The notes beneath the pieces were generated by a model. It saw nothing but the letters and a program-made list of their open reading frames with translations. It was not told where the DNA came from and did no database searches. A DNA stretch of 33,115 nucleotides. It comes from JBBIMS01 sp964531645 (GTDB lineage: Bacteria; Acidobacteriota; Aminicenantia; JBFLYD01; JBBIMS01). The position numbers were made by a program, and so were the translations under genes. Shown here piece by piece: positions 16,972-25,097 of the stretch (its first letter is position 1; each line of letters opens with the position of its first letter). The stretch lies in assembly GCA_964531645.1 (NCBI GenBank), contig CAZHEF010000032.1, forward strand, positions 1-33,115. Direction: 5' to 3'.

Positions 16972-18870
16972 TTATTCAAATTTAAACACAGGTAGAATGA
17001 GCCATGTTCTAACCTTCATTTCGTCCTTCTCTGGTGGAGTGAACTTCCAGGTTTTTACAGTTTTTATAACCGATTCTGCAAAACCTTTCCCCTTAGGATT
17101 TTCTTGAATCACCTTTACATCTATCACATCTCCCTTTTCAGAAATAAAAACTGATACCATAACACTTCCCTTTATGCCTGTTTTTTTCGCAAGGGTAGGA
17201 TACTCAGGATTTACGATGCCTTTTCTAATAATATCAGGTTTTTTGGTCAAAGCAGTTAACGGGAGAGTTTCTCCTTCCTTTATAGTAGGTACAGATGGGG
17301 TATAAGGGGTGACAGGTTTTTCAACAGCAGGTTGAGTAGGAGAAACTTCTTGAGGCTTCTCAACTTTGGTTTCAGTAGAGGGTTCTTCTTTTTTCAGGGC
17401 TTTCTCTTCCACCTGTTGTGGAACTTCTTTTTCTGTGATTTCTTTTGATACTTTTTCAGCTTCTGCTTTGACCTTTGCTTCTTCGTCGGCTCTCTTCTTC
17501 TGAAGGGCTTCCAAATCTTTTTTCATTTGTGCTTCAAGCTCTCTCTTCTGTTGTTCGGTGGCTTTTTTCATAAGTTCTTCATATGCGAACCTAATCTCAT
17601 CCTCTTTCGCTTTGTATCGGGCTTCAAAGTCTTCTTTCATCTTTTGCTGAACGGCTGCTATTCTTTCATCTATTCTTTTTTGAATCTCTGTCTCTGAAAT
17701 TGCTGGTGCCTGAGGCTGGGTCTGTCTTTTACCGACAATAAGAAGAGTCCCTGCTACTGCTATTATTGCAACAAGGACAATCGAGATTATAAAGAGAGGG
17801 AGAGGGCTCCTTTTCTCCTTAACCTTAAATGCTGTAAACTCAATAGCGGGGTATCTGACAGGGACTTCTCTTCTTTCTACTACAACTTCTTCCTTAACTT
17901 CCACAGGAATAACCTCTGCAGAGATCTCACTTTCAATTTCTCTATCTTCCTTTTCAGCGACAATTCCGAAAATGGAGTTCATATAGAATGCGAGATTGAA
18001 TGTGCTTGCATCCATATTCTCTTCAGTAATGATTGCATCGAAACTCCTTCTCATTTCCCTTATTGAGGAGAACCTATCTTCAGGGTTAGGGGAAAGAGCT
18101 TTTAGCAGGAAACTTTTGAGGGAAGGCGGGATTCCACTCGAATCTTTGTAAGGAAAGAGCAATTTTGAATTATCGAGTTTTTCCCTTAGATTCTCTCCAT
18201 CTTTGAATTCAAAGGGTGTTCCTGTTAAAAATTCAAATAGAATCATTCCAAAGGAGTAAATGTCGGTGCTGAAGGTTATGGGAAGACCGCTCTTGTGGTC
18301 AGGGGTCAAATATCTTTCGTATAGCTTTGTTACACTTGTTCTTTCATAGGGGTAATTTTCAAGAAGTGGGTAAATCATGAAATTCTTAACTTTCGGAACC
18401 CCATCATATGTAACAAGAATGTCAGAGGGGTTAAGAAAACCGTGAAATATTCTCTGCCTCTCCAACTGAAATGCCTGAACATACTCGAGAGTTGAGGCAA
18501 TCTGGGAAAAAAGGAATAAAACTATATCAAGGGGCATGTAATTCTTTTCAGACATTGAAATGGTTAAAATATCGCCAAGAGTTTCTCCTCTAATATACTC
18601 CCTTGAAAGGAGAACTCTCTCTCCTATAGCTCCAAATCCAAGAATTCTCACGACTTTAGGATCTATCAAATTAGCAAGTTCTCTCATGCCTTCTGAAAAT
18701 TTCCTCAAGAGCTCTTCGTTTTTTGTAAAAACCTCCTTTATTGTCACAACAGAGATAACATTCTTTATCTTTTCATCCTCAATCCATCCTGCTCTGTACT
18801 CCTTTCCTAAAATATCTTCTCTTTTCTCCTTAAAAAACAAAAAATTTCCTATCCTTTTTGTTTGTTCCAT
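16972..18870 (-). CDS. Membrane-spanning pseudokinase with a TonB-type C-terminal domain
   Basis: The 632 residues have four parts. Residues ~20-280 follow the Ser/Thr kinase fold, with the VAIK-like VVTIK (Lys45), HGFLNPSDIL at 143-152, STDIYSFGMILFEFLTG and PEDRFSSIREM. A transmembrane helix lies at about 357-380. A charged coiled coil is at ~395-480, then a Pro/Lys/Glu-rich linker. A TonB C-terminal domain is at ~545-632 (NPEYPTLAKKTGIKGSVMVS, then WKFTPP). Both catalytic aspartates are gone: HRD reads HGF (Phe145) and DFG reads NFM (Asn163), so it is probably a sensor or scaffold rather than an active kinase. The order implies a cytoplasmic kinase fold and a periplasmic TonB-like end. AGGAGG is well placed before the ATG. 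Confidence 0.85.
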   Translation of the reverse strand: MEQTKRIGNFLFFKEKREDILGKEYRAGWIEDEKIKNVISVVTIKEVFTKNEELLRKFSEGMRELANLIDPKVVRILGFGAIGERVLLSREYIRGETLGDILTISMSEKNYMPLDIVLFLFSQIASTLEYVQAFQLERQRIFHGFLNPSDILVTYDGVPKVKNFMIYPLLENYPYERTSVTKLYERYLTPDHKSGLPITFSTDIYSFGMILFEFLTGTPFEFKDGENLREKLDNSKLLFPYKDSSGIPPSLKSFLLKALSPNPEDRFSSIREMRRSFDAIITEENMDASTFNLAFYMNSIFGIVAEKEDREIESEISAEVIPVEVKEEVVVERREVPVRYPAIEFTAFKVKEKRSPLPLFIISIVLVAIIAVAGTLLIVGKRQTQPQAPAISETEIQKRIDERIAAVQQKMKEDFEARYKAKEDEIRFAYEELMKKATEQQKRELEAQMKKDLEALQKKRADEEAKVKAEAEKVSKEITEKEVPQQVEEKALKKEEPSTETKVEKPQEVSPTQPAVEKPVTPYTPSVPTIKEGETLPLTALTKKPDIIRKGIVNPEYPTLAKKTGIKGSVMVSVFISEKGDVIDVKVIQENPKGKGFAESVIKTVKTWKFTPPEKDEMKVRTWLILPVFKFE

Positions 18871-18902
18871 GTTTACCTCCTACATAAAAATTTAAAAGGC
18901 AA

Positions 18903-18924
18903 AATTAAATTTGGAAATTTAATT
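18903..18924. promoter_or_regulatory. Perfect palindrome upstream of the pseudokinase gene, operator-like
   Basis: AATTAAATTT at 18903-18912 and AAATTTAATT at 18915-18924 are exact reverse complements with a GG spacer. The site lies 33-54 bases upstream of the pseudokinase ATG, where a repressor or activator would bind. It is AT-only apart from the spacer, and no poly-T tail suited to a terminator follows. It could instead be chance in AT-rich DNA. Confidence 0.4.
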
Positions 18925-18970
18925 ATTAACCTTTCTTTATTCATCTTGCTCACTCTTTATATTATATATA

Positions 18971-19735
18971 TTAAATTATGGATTTCAATAGGTTCTCGAT
19001 TTTCTCCTGTATCTCTTTACCTGAGGCTTTAGGAAGAACTTTTAGAAGTATCTCTTTTGCCTCATCTTTTTTTCCCTTTCTAACAAGTATTTCTGCGAGA
19101 TTATAGTTGAATTCAGGATCTTCAGGGGAAAGGTTCAAAGCCTTTCTAAAATACTCCTCAGCACCATCAATGTCTCCAAGTTCTTTTAGAATGAATCCTT
19201 TTCTATTGTAGGCAGTGGCAAAGCTTCTTCTTTTTTCTATCGCAAGCTCCACATAAGCGAGAGCTTCTTTCCAGTTCCTCTTTGCAATCTCTATTCCCGA
19301 AAGATTAAAGTAAGCATTTTCAGGTGTAGGATATTTTTGGTCAGTAACAACTTTCTCAAATTCTTCCTTCGCCCTTTCCAATTCTCCTTTTGTTTGATAT
19401 ATAATTCCGAGATAATTGTGAGCCTCTGTAAATGAAGGTTGTATTCTCAATACTTCTTCCAGGTATTTGCTTGCTTTATCTATTTCCCCTCTCATAATAG
19501 AGACAACTGCTAAACCATGGATAGAAAGATAATGTCTTGGTTCAAGAGAGAGTGCCCTATTAAAATGATTTATTGCAAGATCCAGCTTCCCTTCATTAAG
19601 ATAAAAGGCTCCAAGATTGTACTGGTAATTCGGATCCTTTTCCTTTCTAACTTCCATTGTGGATTTAGTAGAACACCCTGCAATTACCAGAGAAGAGATA
19701 AGAAGATATATCATTTTTCTTTTAAAACTTCCCAT
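18971..19735 (-). CDS. TPR-repeat lipoprotein
   Basis: A 254-residue exported lipoprotein. The signal sequence has basic KRK at 5-7, a hydrophobic stretch and a lipobox VIAGC ending at Cys21. The rest is about six tetratricopeptide repeats (NYQYNLGAFYLNEGKLDLA, HYLSIHGLAVVSIMRGEID, TEAHNYLGIIYQTKGELERA and so on), a protein-protein scaffold like PilF/PilW or BamD-type lipoproteins, though the exact partner cannot be read. GGAGG seven bases upstream supports the ATG at 19735, giving a 25-base overlap with the cyclase gene. With the pseudokinase-TonB protein downstream it suggests an envelope assembly or signalling function. Confidence 0.85.
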   Translation of the reverse strand: MGSFKRKMIYLLISSLVIAGCSTKSTMEVRKEKDPNYQYNLGAFYLNEGKLDLAINHFNRALSLEPRHYLSIHGLAVVSIMRGEIDKASKYLEEVLRIQPSFTEAHNYLGIIYQTKGELERAKEEFEKVVTDQKYPTPENAYFNLSGIEIAKRNWKEALAYVELAIEKRRSFATAYNRKGFILKELGDIDGAEEYFRKALNLSPEDPEFNYNLAEILVRKGKKDEAKEILLKVLPKASGKEIQEKIENLLKSII

Positions 19736-21249
19736 ACTTTGACCTCCTTTCTTAATCCTTCCAATTTCTTAGAGCCAAGAAATTTAAAATCAAATTTATC
19801 TTTCACCATGTTGTATGTGCTCTCACCTATTACAACTTTCCCTGGCTCAGCCACCGAGCTTTCAATTCTTGAAGCAATATTCACCGCATCTCCAATGCAA
19901 GTATACTCCATTCTCATGGGAGAACCGAAGTCTCCAACTACAACTTTTCCTGAGTTAATTCCTATTCTTATTTTGATATCTCTTCCCAATATACCCTTTT
20001 TAGCTATTTCTTCTGTTTTCTTTATCATGTCAAGCCCTGCCTTCACAGCTCTCCCTGCATGATCTGACTGGAGGAATGGAGCACCAAATATTGCCATTAT
20101 CGCATCTCCAATATATTTGTCCAGAGTTCCTTCGTATTCAAAGACAATCTTTGTCATCTCTGAGAAGAATTTATTGAGAAAATTCCCGACCTCAGAAGGA
20201 TCAAGCTCCTCAGCTATAGATGTAAACCCTACTATATCCATGAAAAGAATGGAAACTTCCATTTCCTGAAACGATGGCTGAAGCTGGGTAAGTTCCATAA
20301 GTCTTGAAACAATCGATGGAGAGTGATACCTCTCAAGCCTTGACCTTATCTTCATCTCCTCAACGAGTTTCTGGGAGAGTCTGAACTGCTCAATGGCAAT
20401 TGCTGAATAGTTTGCAAGAATTGAAAGGATTTCCATGTGCTCATTCCCGAGAATTCTGTGGGGATCTGTTGAATCAACATAAATAAGCCCAATGGTTGAA
20501 TTTTGAAGCCAGAGAGGTACAGAGACTGCAGATTTAATACCGTAGATCAAAATGCTTTCTGCTCCTGCAAACCTCTGGTCAAGAGGAGCATCTGTAACTA
20601 AAAGGGCAAGCCCTTCTTTTACACATCTCATTGCAATTGTTTTACTTATTGTGAGAGTCTCTGAAGTTTTTCCTCTTTCCCTTGTAAGTTGAGGAACAAG
20701 AATGTCCTTGTGCGGGTCATAAAAAATTATTGCTGCCCTGTCAGCAGGGATAAGTTCAAAAATTGTATCCATACAATTCTGAAGAATTTCATTAAGGGAA
20801 CGGGAGAGGATAAGATTTTTACCAAGTTTTACAAGAGGTCCGAGATATTCTATCCTTCTCTCTTCAATTACCTTTTCCTCAAGGGAAGGGATAAATTCTC
20901 TCACTGATCTTGCGGTGCTGACCATTGACCTCTCTTCCGACTCCTCAACTATTTTTACATCTTTCACGCTTTCAAATCTGAGTTCGAACTTGCCGAGCCC
21001 AACCTCGTCCCCATCCTTAAGAAATGTTTCAAGAATTCTTTCGGAGTTTACAAATGTTCCATTCTTACTGTCGAGATCCCTCAAGACATGTCCATCTCCG
21101 ATCTTAACTATTTCAGCGTGATATCGAGAGACGGTAGAGTCAGGAATCGGAATATCATTATCTGAGAGTCTGCCAAGGGTTACCTTATCCTTTTCTATAA
21201 TATATCTTTTCTCTTCTCCGTCCAGGAAATACACTATTGCGTATTTCAT
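19711..21249 (-). CDS. FHA-GAF-class III adenylate cyclase
   Basis: A 512-residue cytoplasmic signalling protein with three domains. FHA, ~20-90, has LGR at 25-27, SRYHAEI and DLDSKNGTFVN, and binds phosphothreonine. GAF, ~145-290, is a small-ligand or redox sensor. The class III nucleotide cyclase, ~330-512, has metal-binding Asp338 (FMDIVGFT) and Asp382 (YIGDAIMA), Lys378 with Thr450 in the EYT segment as the likely purine-specifying pair, and Asn457 and Arg461 (VNIASR). The Lys/Thr pair fits class IIIb adenylate rather than guanylate cyclases. An FHA reader next to a kinase lacking its catalytic residues is curious. It overlaps gpsA by 4 bases. Confidence 0.92.
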   Translation of the reverse strand: MKYAIVYFLDGEEKRYIIEKDKVTLGRLSDNDIPIPDSTVSRYHAEIVKIGDGHVLRDLDSKNGTFVNSERILETFLKDGDEVGLGKFELRFESVKDVKIVEESEERSMVSTARSVREFIPSLEEKVIEERRIEYLGPLVKLGKNLILSRSLNEILQNCMDTIFELIPADRAAIIFYDPHKDILVPQLTRERGKTSETLTISKTIAMRCVKEGLALLVTDAPLDQRFAGAESILIYGIKSAVSVPLWLQNSTIGLIYVDSTDPHRILGNEHMEILSILANYSAIAIEQFRLSQKLVEEMKIRSRLERYHSPSIVSRLMELTQLQPSFQEMEVSILFMDIVGFTSIAEELDPSEVGNFLNKFFSEMTKIVFEYEGTLDKYIGDAIMAIFGAPFLQSDHAGRAVKAGLDMIKKTEEIAKKGILGRDIKIRIGINSGKVVVGDFGSPMRMEYTCIGDAVNIASRIESSVAEPGKVVIGESTYNMVKDKFDFKFLGSKKLEGLRKEVKVWEVLKEK

Positions 21250-22226
21250 TCTTTTTTCAACCTTCTCCTCATCAAATCTTTAATGGAAAGAAGAGGATTT
21301 TTTTCCTCATATATTATCTTATATACTTCTTCAGTAATTGGCATTTCAACATTAAATTTTTTAGAAAGAAGATAAGCAGCTTTTGCAGTGGTTGCACCCT
21401 CAGCAATCTGACCATCAAGGAATATCATTTCACTTTTCTTTTTTGTAAGCTCTATTCCGTATTTTCTGTTTCTACTTAATTCACCCGTGCATGTCAGTAT
21501 TAAGTCTCCAATTCCCGCAAGCCCATAGAAGGTTCTTCTCTTAGCTCCCATTTTCACTCCCAATCTTGCAATTTCAACAATCGCTCTTGTTATTAAAGAT
21601 GCAAGGGCATTCATTCCAAGCCCTAAACCTTTTACTATTCCCGCTGAAATAGCAATAACATTTTTTAGTGCGCCTGCAAGCTCAACACCAATTATATCAT
21701 TGCTCTGGTACAATCTTAATTTGTCTGAAGAGAAATTTTCCTGAACCATCGAAGATATGTCTTCAGAATTAGAAGCTATAACACACGAAGTGGGTTTACC
21801 TTCTGCAACCTCCTTTGCAAAGGATGGTCCTGAAAGAACGCCAAGTTCCTTTATTCCAATTTCTTCTTCTGCAATCTCTGTAACTCTTTTTAAACTTTCA
21901 ACCTCAATACCCTTCGTAAGACTGATTAAAATTGGAATTCCTTTCTTTTGTTTCCCAAGTTCTCTTAAAATGCTTCTTGAAAATTTTGATGGAACAGCAA
22001 AAAAAACAATCTCCTTCCTTTTTACAGTTTCTTCAATATCATTGTAAATATTTATATTTTCAGGAATCTTTATCCCAGGAAGAAAATATGAGTTTTCCCT
22101 TTTTCCCTTCATCTGCTCCAAAAGCTCCTTTTCTCTTACCCAGATCGAGACTGAATGACCCAAAAAGGAGGAATATATTGAAAAAGCTGTTCCCCATGCA
22201 CCTCCTCCAATAACTGCAACTCTCAT
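21246..22226 (-). CDS. gpsA: Glycerol-3-phosphate dehydrogenase [NAD(P)+]
   Basis: Reduces dihydroxyacetone phosphate to sn-glycerol 3-phosphate, the backbone for phospholipids. The 326 residues are full length: N-terminal Rossmann GGGAWGTAFS, then GVLSGPSFAKEVAEGKPT, ALKNVIAISAG with the catalytic Lys, and GLAGIGDLILTCTGELSRNR. It lies directly downstream of plsY, which uses its product, with no bases between stop and start, and it overlaps the cyclase gene by 4 bases. The grouping of gpsA with plsY is common in bacteria. Confidence 0.96.
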   Translation of the reverse strand: MRVAVIGGGAWGTAFSIYSSFLGHSVSIWVREKELLEQMKGKRENSYFLPGIKIPENINIYNDIEETVKRKEIVFFAVPSKFSRSILRELGKQKKGIPILISLTKGIEVESLKRVTEIAEEEIGIKELGVLSGPSFAKEVAEGKPTSCVIASNSEDISSMVQENFSSDKLRLYQSNDIIGVELAGALKNVIAISAGIVKGLGLGMNALASLITRAIVEIARLGVKMGAKRRTFYGLAGIGDLILTCTGELSRNRKYGIELTKKKSEMIFLDGQIAEGATTAKAAYLLSKKFNVEMPITEEVYKIIYEEKNPLLSIKDLMRRRLKKE

Positions 22227-22811
22227 TTAAATTTCGATCCTCCTTTCTCTTTTTTCCATGAGTCGGATAATGTTTTCCCTGTGCCTTAAGAGAATAAGAA
22301 GAGTTATTATGAAAATAGGGAAGGAATTATAAAAAGACTTTTCAATAAATATAAATAAAAATGGATATATAAATGAAAATGTCAGGGACGAAAGGGAAAC
22401 AATTCTTGTTGTAAAGAGAGCAATGATGACTGGAAACAGGGTAATTAAAAAAGTCTTTACGGAAAGACCCGCAAGAGCACCCATAGAGGTAGCAACACCT
22501 TTCCCTCCTTTAAAAGATAAGAAAGGTGAAAATATATGTCCTGAGACCGCAATAAGAGCAGATAAAGTTAGGAGAATCTGATCTTTGAAAATGGACTTTG
22601 CTATGAGAACAGTTATTATACCTTTTGAGGCATCAAGTAGAAGAACCAGAATTCCAAAAATTTTCCCTTTCAGTCTGTAAATATTTGCAGCACCAATATT
22701 TCCGCTTCCCTCCTCTCTAATGTCTTTCTTTTCCGTTAACTTATAGATTATCCAGCCAAATGGAATAGAGCCAATCAGAAAAAAGAGTATAAAATAAATC
22801 AACTTAATCAT
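22227..22811 (-). CDS. plsY: Acyl-phosphate:glycerol-3-phosphate acyltransferase
   Basis: An integral membrane enzyme that moves an acyl group from acyl phosphate to glycerol 3-phosphate, the first acylation of phospholipid synthesis. The 194 residues have at least five hydrophobic segments and the family blocks GSIPFGWI, GSGNIGAANIYRLKG and FLSFKGGKGVATSMGAL. It needs PlsX for acyl phosphate, which is not in this window. A 39-base gap separates it from thpR upstream, and the gpsA start follows its stop at once. Confidence 0.95.
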   Translation of the reverse strand: MIKLIYFILFFLIGSIPFGWIIYKLTEKKDIREEGSGNIGAANIYRLKGKIFGILVLLLDASKGIITVLIAKSIFKDQILLTLSALIAVSGHIFSPFLSFKGGKGVATSMGALAGLSVKTFLITLFPVIIALFTTRIVSLSSLTFSFIYPFLFIFIEKSFYNSFPIFIITLLILLRHRENIIRLMEKRERRIEI

Positions 22812-22850
22812 TCCACTTCAAATTTTACAATTTTCCATTGGATATTCAAG

Positions 22851-23408
22851 TCATTTAAACTCGAATCTTTCAATGGGTCTGTACTCAGCTCCATCGGGTT
22901 TTAAAACGCTCTGAAAGAGAATAATTCTTCTTACTTCCATTTCTCCAAAAGTACTTTTTAAATATTTATTTAAAATCTCTGTAACTTTATTAATACTTCC
23001 ACCTTCCTTGACCCTTCCAATTGTTATGTGGGGAGAGAATTCTCTTCCTTCTGGTTTAAATCCAATTTGTTCCATTTCCCTTTCTATTTCTTTCCACAAA
23101 TTCTTCAATTCATCGGGATATTTAACTCCAATCCATAGAACTCTGGGTTTGGAACTTCTTTCAGGAAACCAACCAGCACCTTCTAACTTTATTCTGAAGG
23201 GTTTTATCTTAGAAGTAGTTTTCTTTAGCCTTTCTGAAATTTCCTTTAATCTTTTCTCATCAATCTCGCCGAGGAATTTTAAAGTTAAATGAATTGATTC
23301 TCTTTTTACCCAACTAACCCTCTCTCGTGTTATTGAAAGTTCATATATAAGACTTGCAATCTCATCCTTTATCAAAGGTTCGATCTCAATCGCAACGAAT
23401 GTTCTCAT
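22851..23408 (-). CDS. thpR: RNA 2',3'-cyclic phosphodiesterase, LigT family
   Basis: A 2H phosphoesterase of 185 residues with the two defining motifs at His40 (HLTLKF) and His127 (HITIGR), about 87 residues apart as in the family. Members open RNA 2',3'-cyclic phosphates and can join tRNA half molecules in vitro; the cellular role is uncertain. The ATG overlaps the end of cinA by 4 bases. The thpR-cinA pairing is frequent in bacteria. Confidence 0.92.
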   Translation of the reverse strand: MRTFVAIEIEPLIKDEIASLIYELSITRERVSWVKRESIHLTLKFLGEIDEKRLKEISERLKKTTSKIKPFRIKLEGAGWFPERSSKPRVLWIGVKYPDELKNLWKEIEREMEQIGFKPEGREFSPHITIGRVKEGGSINKVTEILNKYLKSTFGEMEVRRIILFQSVLKPDGAEYRPIERFEFK

Positions 23409-24640
23409 TTTTTCAATATATGCCTTCTGAGCATGTCGAGGGCTTTAACAGCGGATTGAATCTTTATCTGTTCTCTTGTTCCAAAGAAATAATTCTTTGT
23501 GTGAGCCTCTCCGCCATCCCATGCTATTGCTATGTGAACAGTCCCGACAGGCTTCTCGGCAGAACCACCCCCAGGTCCTGCAATTCCAGTTATACCTATT
23601 CCATAAGTTGTCCTTGATATTTCTCTTGCCCTTTTGGCCATCAACTTTGCTATTTGCTGGCTTACCGCTCCTTCTTTTGCAATTAGATCTTCAGGAATTC
23701 CAAGATTCTCAACTTTGGAAGTATTACTGTAAACAATAAATCCCCTTTCAAAGTAATCTGAGCTTCCAGGAATATCTGTTATTTTACTTGATAGAAGACC
23801 ACCAGTGCATGATTCAGCAACAGAGAGTGTCTCACTCCTTTCTCTGAGAACTCTCCCTACAATTTCCTCAAGGCTCTCTCCTTCTGAAAATATATTCTCT
23901 CTAAGAACCTTTTTTATCATACTTTTGACCTCTTCCAGTATTGTTAAAGAATCCTCTATTGACTTTTTTGATCTTGAAATAATGTGAATATCTATTATTC
24001 CAGGGCTTGCGAGAATTGAAATGCTGGTATTTCTTGCTCTTTTTGAAATCTCTGAAATGGAAGAATCAACCTCTGATTCGGTGAGTCCTGCTATCTTTAA
24101 AATACATTTTGAAATAAAAAATGGAGAAATTTCCCTTAATTTTGGAAGGATGGATGAGTCAAACATTGGAATCATTTCCGCAGGAGGTCCTGGAAGAATA
24201 GCGATGTAAATTCCATTATCTTCTATCCACATTCCTGGAGCAGTCCCAACAGGGTTATAAATAATCTCCGCACCTTGAATTACAAAGCCCTGCCTTATAT
24301 TTATTTCTGGCATTTCTCTCCCTCTCATTCTGTATCTTCCCGCGATCCTTTCCACTATCTCTTCCTTAAATATCAACTCCCTGTCTAAAAACTTTGAAAC
24401 AGCCTGCCTTGTCATGTCATCATCAGTGGGACCGAGACCGCCTGTTATTATAATCAGCTGAACTCTGTTCCTTGCATTTTTTAGAGCATTAATAATATCC
24501 TCTTCATGGTCTCCACATATTGTTTTGAAAACAAGCTCGATGCCAACCTCTTCAAGCCTCTGGGCAATGTAAAGGGAATTAGTTTCAGGTTTCAAGGATG
24601 TAAGTAGTTCAGAACCAATCCCAATAAACTCTGCTCTCAT
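23405..24640 (-). CDS. cinA: CinA: competence/damage-inducible protein with PncC domain
   Basis: The 411 residues have both CinA domains. The N-terminal molybdopterin-binding-like domain (COG1058; GSELLTS, TGGLGPTDDDMTRQAVSKFL, LPGPPAEM) acts in related proteins as an ADP-ribose pyrophosphatase. The C-terminal PncC domain (VAESCTGGLLSSKIT, GITGIAGPGGGSAEKPVGTV) is a nicotinamide mononucleotide deamidase. Together they would recycle NAD breakdown products. One base separates it from the pgpA stop, and it overlaps thpR by 4 bases. Confidence 0.95.
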   Translation of the reverse strand: MRAEFIGIGSELLTSLKPETNSLYIAQRLEEVGIELVFKTICGDHEEDIINALKNARNRVQLIIITGGLGPTDDDMTRQAVSKFLDRELIFKEEIVERIAGRYRMRGREMPEINIRQGFVIQGAEIIYNPVGTAPGMWIEDNGIYIAILPGPPAEMIPMFDSSILPKLREISPFFISKCILKIAGLTESEVDSSISEISKRARNTSISILASPGIIDIHIISRSKKSIEDSLTILEEVKSMIKKVLRENIFSEGESLEEIVGRVLRERSETLSVAESCTGGLLSSKITDIPGSSDYFERGFIVYSNTSKVENLGIPEDLIAKEGAVSQQIAKLMAKRAREISRTTYGIGITGIAGPGGGSAEKPVGTVHIAIAWDGGEAHTKNYFFGTREQIKIQSAVKALDMLRRHILKK

Positions 24641-24641
24641 T

Positions 24642-25097
24642 TTAAACCGTAAAAATTGCTATTATAATTCTTAAAAAAATATTTGCCCAGATACCAGCAA
24701 AAAGGTCATCCAGCATTATTCCCCATCCACCTTTTATCTTCTGAACATCGAAGCATGGAAATGGCTTTAGAACATCGAATATTCTGAAAAGGAAGAAGCC
24801 AATCAAAAGAGGCTCTATCCTTGAGGGAATAAGAAAAAGGGAAACCATCTGACCTAAGACCTCATCAATTACAACTGGTCTTGGATCCTTCTTTTCAAAA
24901 ATCTTTTCAGCTCTTGAGGAAAAAATTACGCCTGTAAAGAAAACAATGGAAATGAGAAAAAGCGATAAATAAAAAGGGAATTCTTTTGGTGCAAATAAAT
25001 AAAACAACAAATAAGCAAAAGAGGCAAAAGTTCCCGGCATCAGAGGAAGATAACCTATTCCAAAAAATGTCGTTATTGTAAGAGTCAAAATTCTCAA
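24642..25097 (-). CDS. pgpA: Phosphatidylglycerophosphatase A
   Basis: A 151-residue membrane phosphatase that removes the phosphate from phosphatidylglycerophosphate to give phosphatidylglycerol. Family blocks are FFGIGYLPLMPGTFAS at the N-terminus, VIDEVLGQMVSLF with the conserved Asp/Glu, and FRIFDVLKPFP followed by GWGIMLDDLFAGIWAN, with hydrophobic helices between. Overlapping rimO by 4 bases and lying in the same run as plsY and gpsA, it adds a third phospholipid step to the operon. Confidence 0.93.
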   Translation of the reverse strand: MRILTLTITTFFGIGYLPLMPGTFASFAYLLFYLFAPKEFPFYLSLFLISIVFFTGVIFSSRAEKIFEKKDPRPVVIDEVLGQMVSLFLIPSRIEPLLIGFFLFRIFDVLKPFPCFDVQKIKGGWGIMLDDLFAGIWANIFLRIIIAIFTV

